Part shown: one piece after another, positions 16,249 through 17,588 of the stretch
How the letters are laid out: each line of letters opens with the position of its first letter
How positions within the stretch are numbered: the first letter of the stretch is position 1
Assembly (NCBI GenBank): GCA_015486095.1
Contig: WFSK01000035.1
Coordinates: forward strand, 1-17,588
Origin: Thermotogae bacterium
GTDB lineage: Bacteria; Thermotogota; Thermotogae; B3-G13
Direction: 5' to 3'
Length of the DNA: 17,588 nt
Notes under the pieces: model-generated
Told to the model about the DNA's origin: nothing
Seen by the model: only the letters and a program-made list of their open reading frames with translations
Database searches by the model: none
Translations under genes and position numbers: made by a program

Positions 16249-17214
16249 ATGTTAAAGTACATAATCAGAAGGATCATAGTTGCTATACCTGTTCTCATCG
16301 GGGTTTCGATCTTATCTTTTATAATCATACAGATGGCTCCGGGTGATTTTTTAGACCAACTCAGGATAAATCCAGCAGTTTCCGAAGAAACGATAAACAA
16401 GATGACACATCAATTCGGTTTGGACAAACCACTTGTAGAACAGTACTTCCTGTGGTTAAAATCTGCTTTGACAGGTAATTTTGGATATTCTTATTCCTAT
16501 AGAAGACCAGTTGCAGAGCTGATATGGTCACGAGCATTCAATACACTCGTACTTGCCTTTTCGTCTCTCGTTTTTGCCTGGGTAATAGGGATCGGATTGG
16601 GTATCTTTTCGGCCTTACATAAATACACGATAATCGATCACACCTTGACTGTTTTAGCTTTTATAGGACTTGCAACTCCGGCGTTTTTCTTGGGTTTATT
16701 GTTACTTTACTTCGCTGCCAAAACGGGAACGTTTCCTATAACGGGGATGACTGCCGTGAATCATGCACAGATGCCTATGCAGGAAAAGATCGTAGACATA
16801 CTGAGACATCTCTTCCTACCAATGCTTGCTCTTGGACTGATACGCTTAGTCGGTATAATGCGTCAGATGAGAGGCCAATTGTTGGATGTCATGCACGAAG
16901 ATTATGTCCTTTTTGCAGTAGCCAAAGGAATGCCAAGAAATGTTGTTATATACAAGCATGCCCTGAGAAATGCCATAAATCCATTGATAACTATGTTCGG
17001 ATATGCGTTGGCATCTCTTTTAAGTGGTGCTTTGATAATAGAGATCATATTCAGTTGGCCGGGACTTGGTAGGCTGATATACAATGCCCTTTTAGAGCAA
17101 GATATATATCTCGTGATGGGGTCGCTTATGATAAGTTCTGCCATGCTGATAGGAGGAAATCTGATTGCAGATGTATTACTTGCTTGGGTAGATCCAAGGG
17201 TGAGATTGAAATGA
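16249..17214 (+). CDS. ABC transporter permease, DppB/OppB type (second importer)
   Basis: This 321-residue membrane protein is the B permease of the second importer. The first span begins IIRRIIVAIPVLIGVSILSF and is followed by QMAPGDF, a family landmark. About five more spans follow. The EAA loop near residues 213-240 reads DYVLFAVAKGM then KHALRNAINPLITMFGY. The usual DYVRTARAKGL is changed, with two arginines lost, while the KHALRNA part is intact. The C-terminus DPRVRLK is typical. AAAGAAAGGAA lies upstream of the ATG. The last codons overlap the next permease gene in an ATGA arrangement (17211-17214), so the two permeases are translationally coupled. Confidence 0.93.
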   Translation: MLKYIIRRIIVAIPVLIGVSILSFIIIQMAPGDFLDQLRINPAVSEETINKMTHQFGLDKPLVEQYFLWLKSALTGNFGYSYSYRRPVAELIWSRAFNTLVLAFSSLVFAWVIGIGLGIFSALHKYTIIDHTLTVLAFIGLATPAFFLGLLLLYFAAKTGTFPITGMTAVNHAQMPMQEKIVDILRHLFLPMLALGLIRLVGIMRQMRGQLLDVMHEDYVLFAVAKGMPRNVVIYKHALRNAINPLITMFGYALASLLSGALIIEIIFSWPGLGRLIYNALLEQDIYLVMGSLMISSAMLIGGNLIADVLLAWVDPRVRLK

Positions 17215-17588
17215 AGAGACAAATAGACCCAAAGAAGAGTATTGAAGAGGCATTCGAACGTCAATATTTATCGAGAACTCAGCTGCTGCTGAGAGCATTT
17301 AAAAAGAGTAAATTGGCCGTAATATCGTTTTGGGTACTGGTGTTTTTTTATGTCGTTTCTATCTTGGCGGGTTTCCTTTCTCCCTATGATCCCTATGTAA
17401 ATGAATTAGAATCCTCTTATAGCCCTCCTACAAAAATTCATCTGTTTTACAAGGGTAAGTTCGTGGGTCCTTATGTCTTTAAGACTCAGACGGTGATAAA
17501 TCCACTTACTTTCGAAAGGAGTTCGGCAGAGCGATTCGAGTTGGCATCGATAGAGGGTAAAAGTAACGGCAAACGATTTGAGTATACC
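17211..17588 (+). CDS. ABC transporter permease, DppC/OppC type, N-terminal part (cut by window edge)
   Basis: The visible 126 residues begin with a hydrophilic, charged N-terminus of about 35 residues that ends in AFKKSKLAVISF. One membrane span follows (about 36-56), ending in AGFLSPYDPY, as in the OppC_N region. After it comes a long extracytoplasmic stretch with SPPTKIHLFYKGKF and INPLTFERSS. Such long insertions occur in a subgroup of C permeases of about 350-400 residues, and the first importer's C permease (311 residues) lacks this form. The ATG overlaps the TGA of the B permease (ATGA). The frame is open to the last base of the window, so the gene continues beyond it. Confidence 0.88.
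   Translation, partial: MKRQIDPKKSIEEAFERQYLSRTQLLLRAFKKSKLAVISFWVLVFFYVVSILAGFLSPYDPYVNELESSYSPPTKIHLFYKGKFVGPYVFKTQTVINPLTFERSSAERFELASIEGKSNGKRFEYT

Noticed and set aside
1..17588. Search for CRISPR arrays, tRNA or rRNA genes, insertion sequences, toxin-antitoxin pairs and phage genes
   Set aside because: No regularly spaced repeats, no cloverleaf candidates, no transposase or integrase motifs and no such small gene pairs were seen in any gap.

Overview
The window looks like a chromosomal segment of a thermophilic or mesophilic member of the Thermotogota. The evidence is the gene families, the gapless similarity of the PolA polymerase domain to the Thermotoga type as I remember it (for example the GKMVNF stretch of the O-helix), heavy use of AGA/AGG/ATA codons, TTG starts, a moderately AT-rich composition, and non-lipoprotein solute-binding proteins. 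The genus cannot be fixed from sequence alone. Every gene that I can support lies on the + strand.

Layout. (1) Positions 1-5305 hold an Opp/Dpp-type ABC importer in the order binding protein (5'-truncated by the window edge), permease B, permease C, ATPase D, ATPase F. (2) After only 22 nt come housekeeping genes: trigger factor (tig), clpP, clpX, a small FmdB-type zinc ribbon and DNA polymerase I (5328-11415). tig and clpP overlap by 32 nt, and the other gaps are 4-32 nt. (3) Positions 11416-12354 hold a probable polA terminator, an unrecognised secreted protein, a well-formed hairpin terminator and a near-consensus sigma-A promoter. (4) From 12355 to the right edge lies a second Opp/Dpp-type importer in a different order: ATPase D, ATPase F, binding protein, permease B, permease C (3'-truncated by the window edge).

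Functionally the window joins two oligopeptide or oligosaccharide importers to a proteostasis block (a ribosome-bound chaperone and the ClpXP protease) and a repair/replication polymerase. In Thermotogota such transporters often carry oligosaccharides, so a peptide substrate should not be assumed. In both importer operons a strong inverted repeat follows the binding-protein gene, which fits differential expression of that subunit.

The most notable observation is in PolA. The 3'-5' exonuclease domain is present, but two of the catalytic acidic residues are replaced (H329 and N450), the motif III tyrosine is replaced (Q446), and about two dozen residues before motif III are missing. The 5'-nuclease and polymerase motifs are intact, so the enzyme probably cannot proofread. 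I see no CRISPR array, tRNA, rRNA, insertion sequence, defence system or clear novel system.
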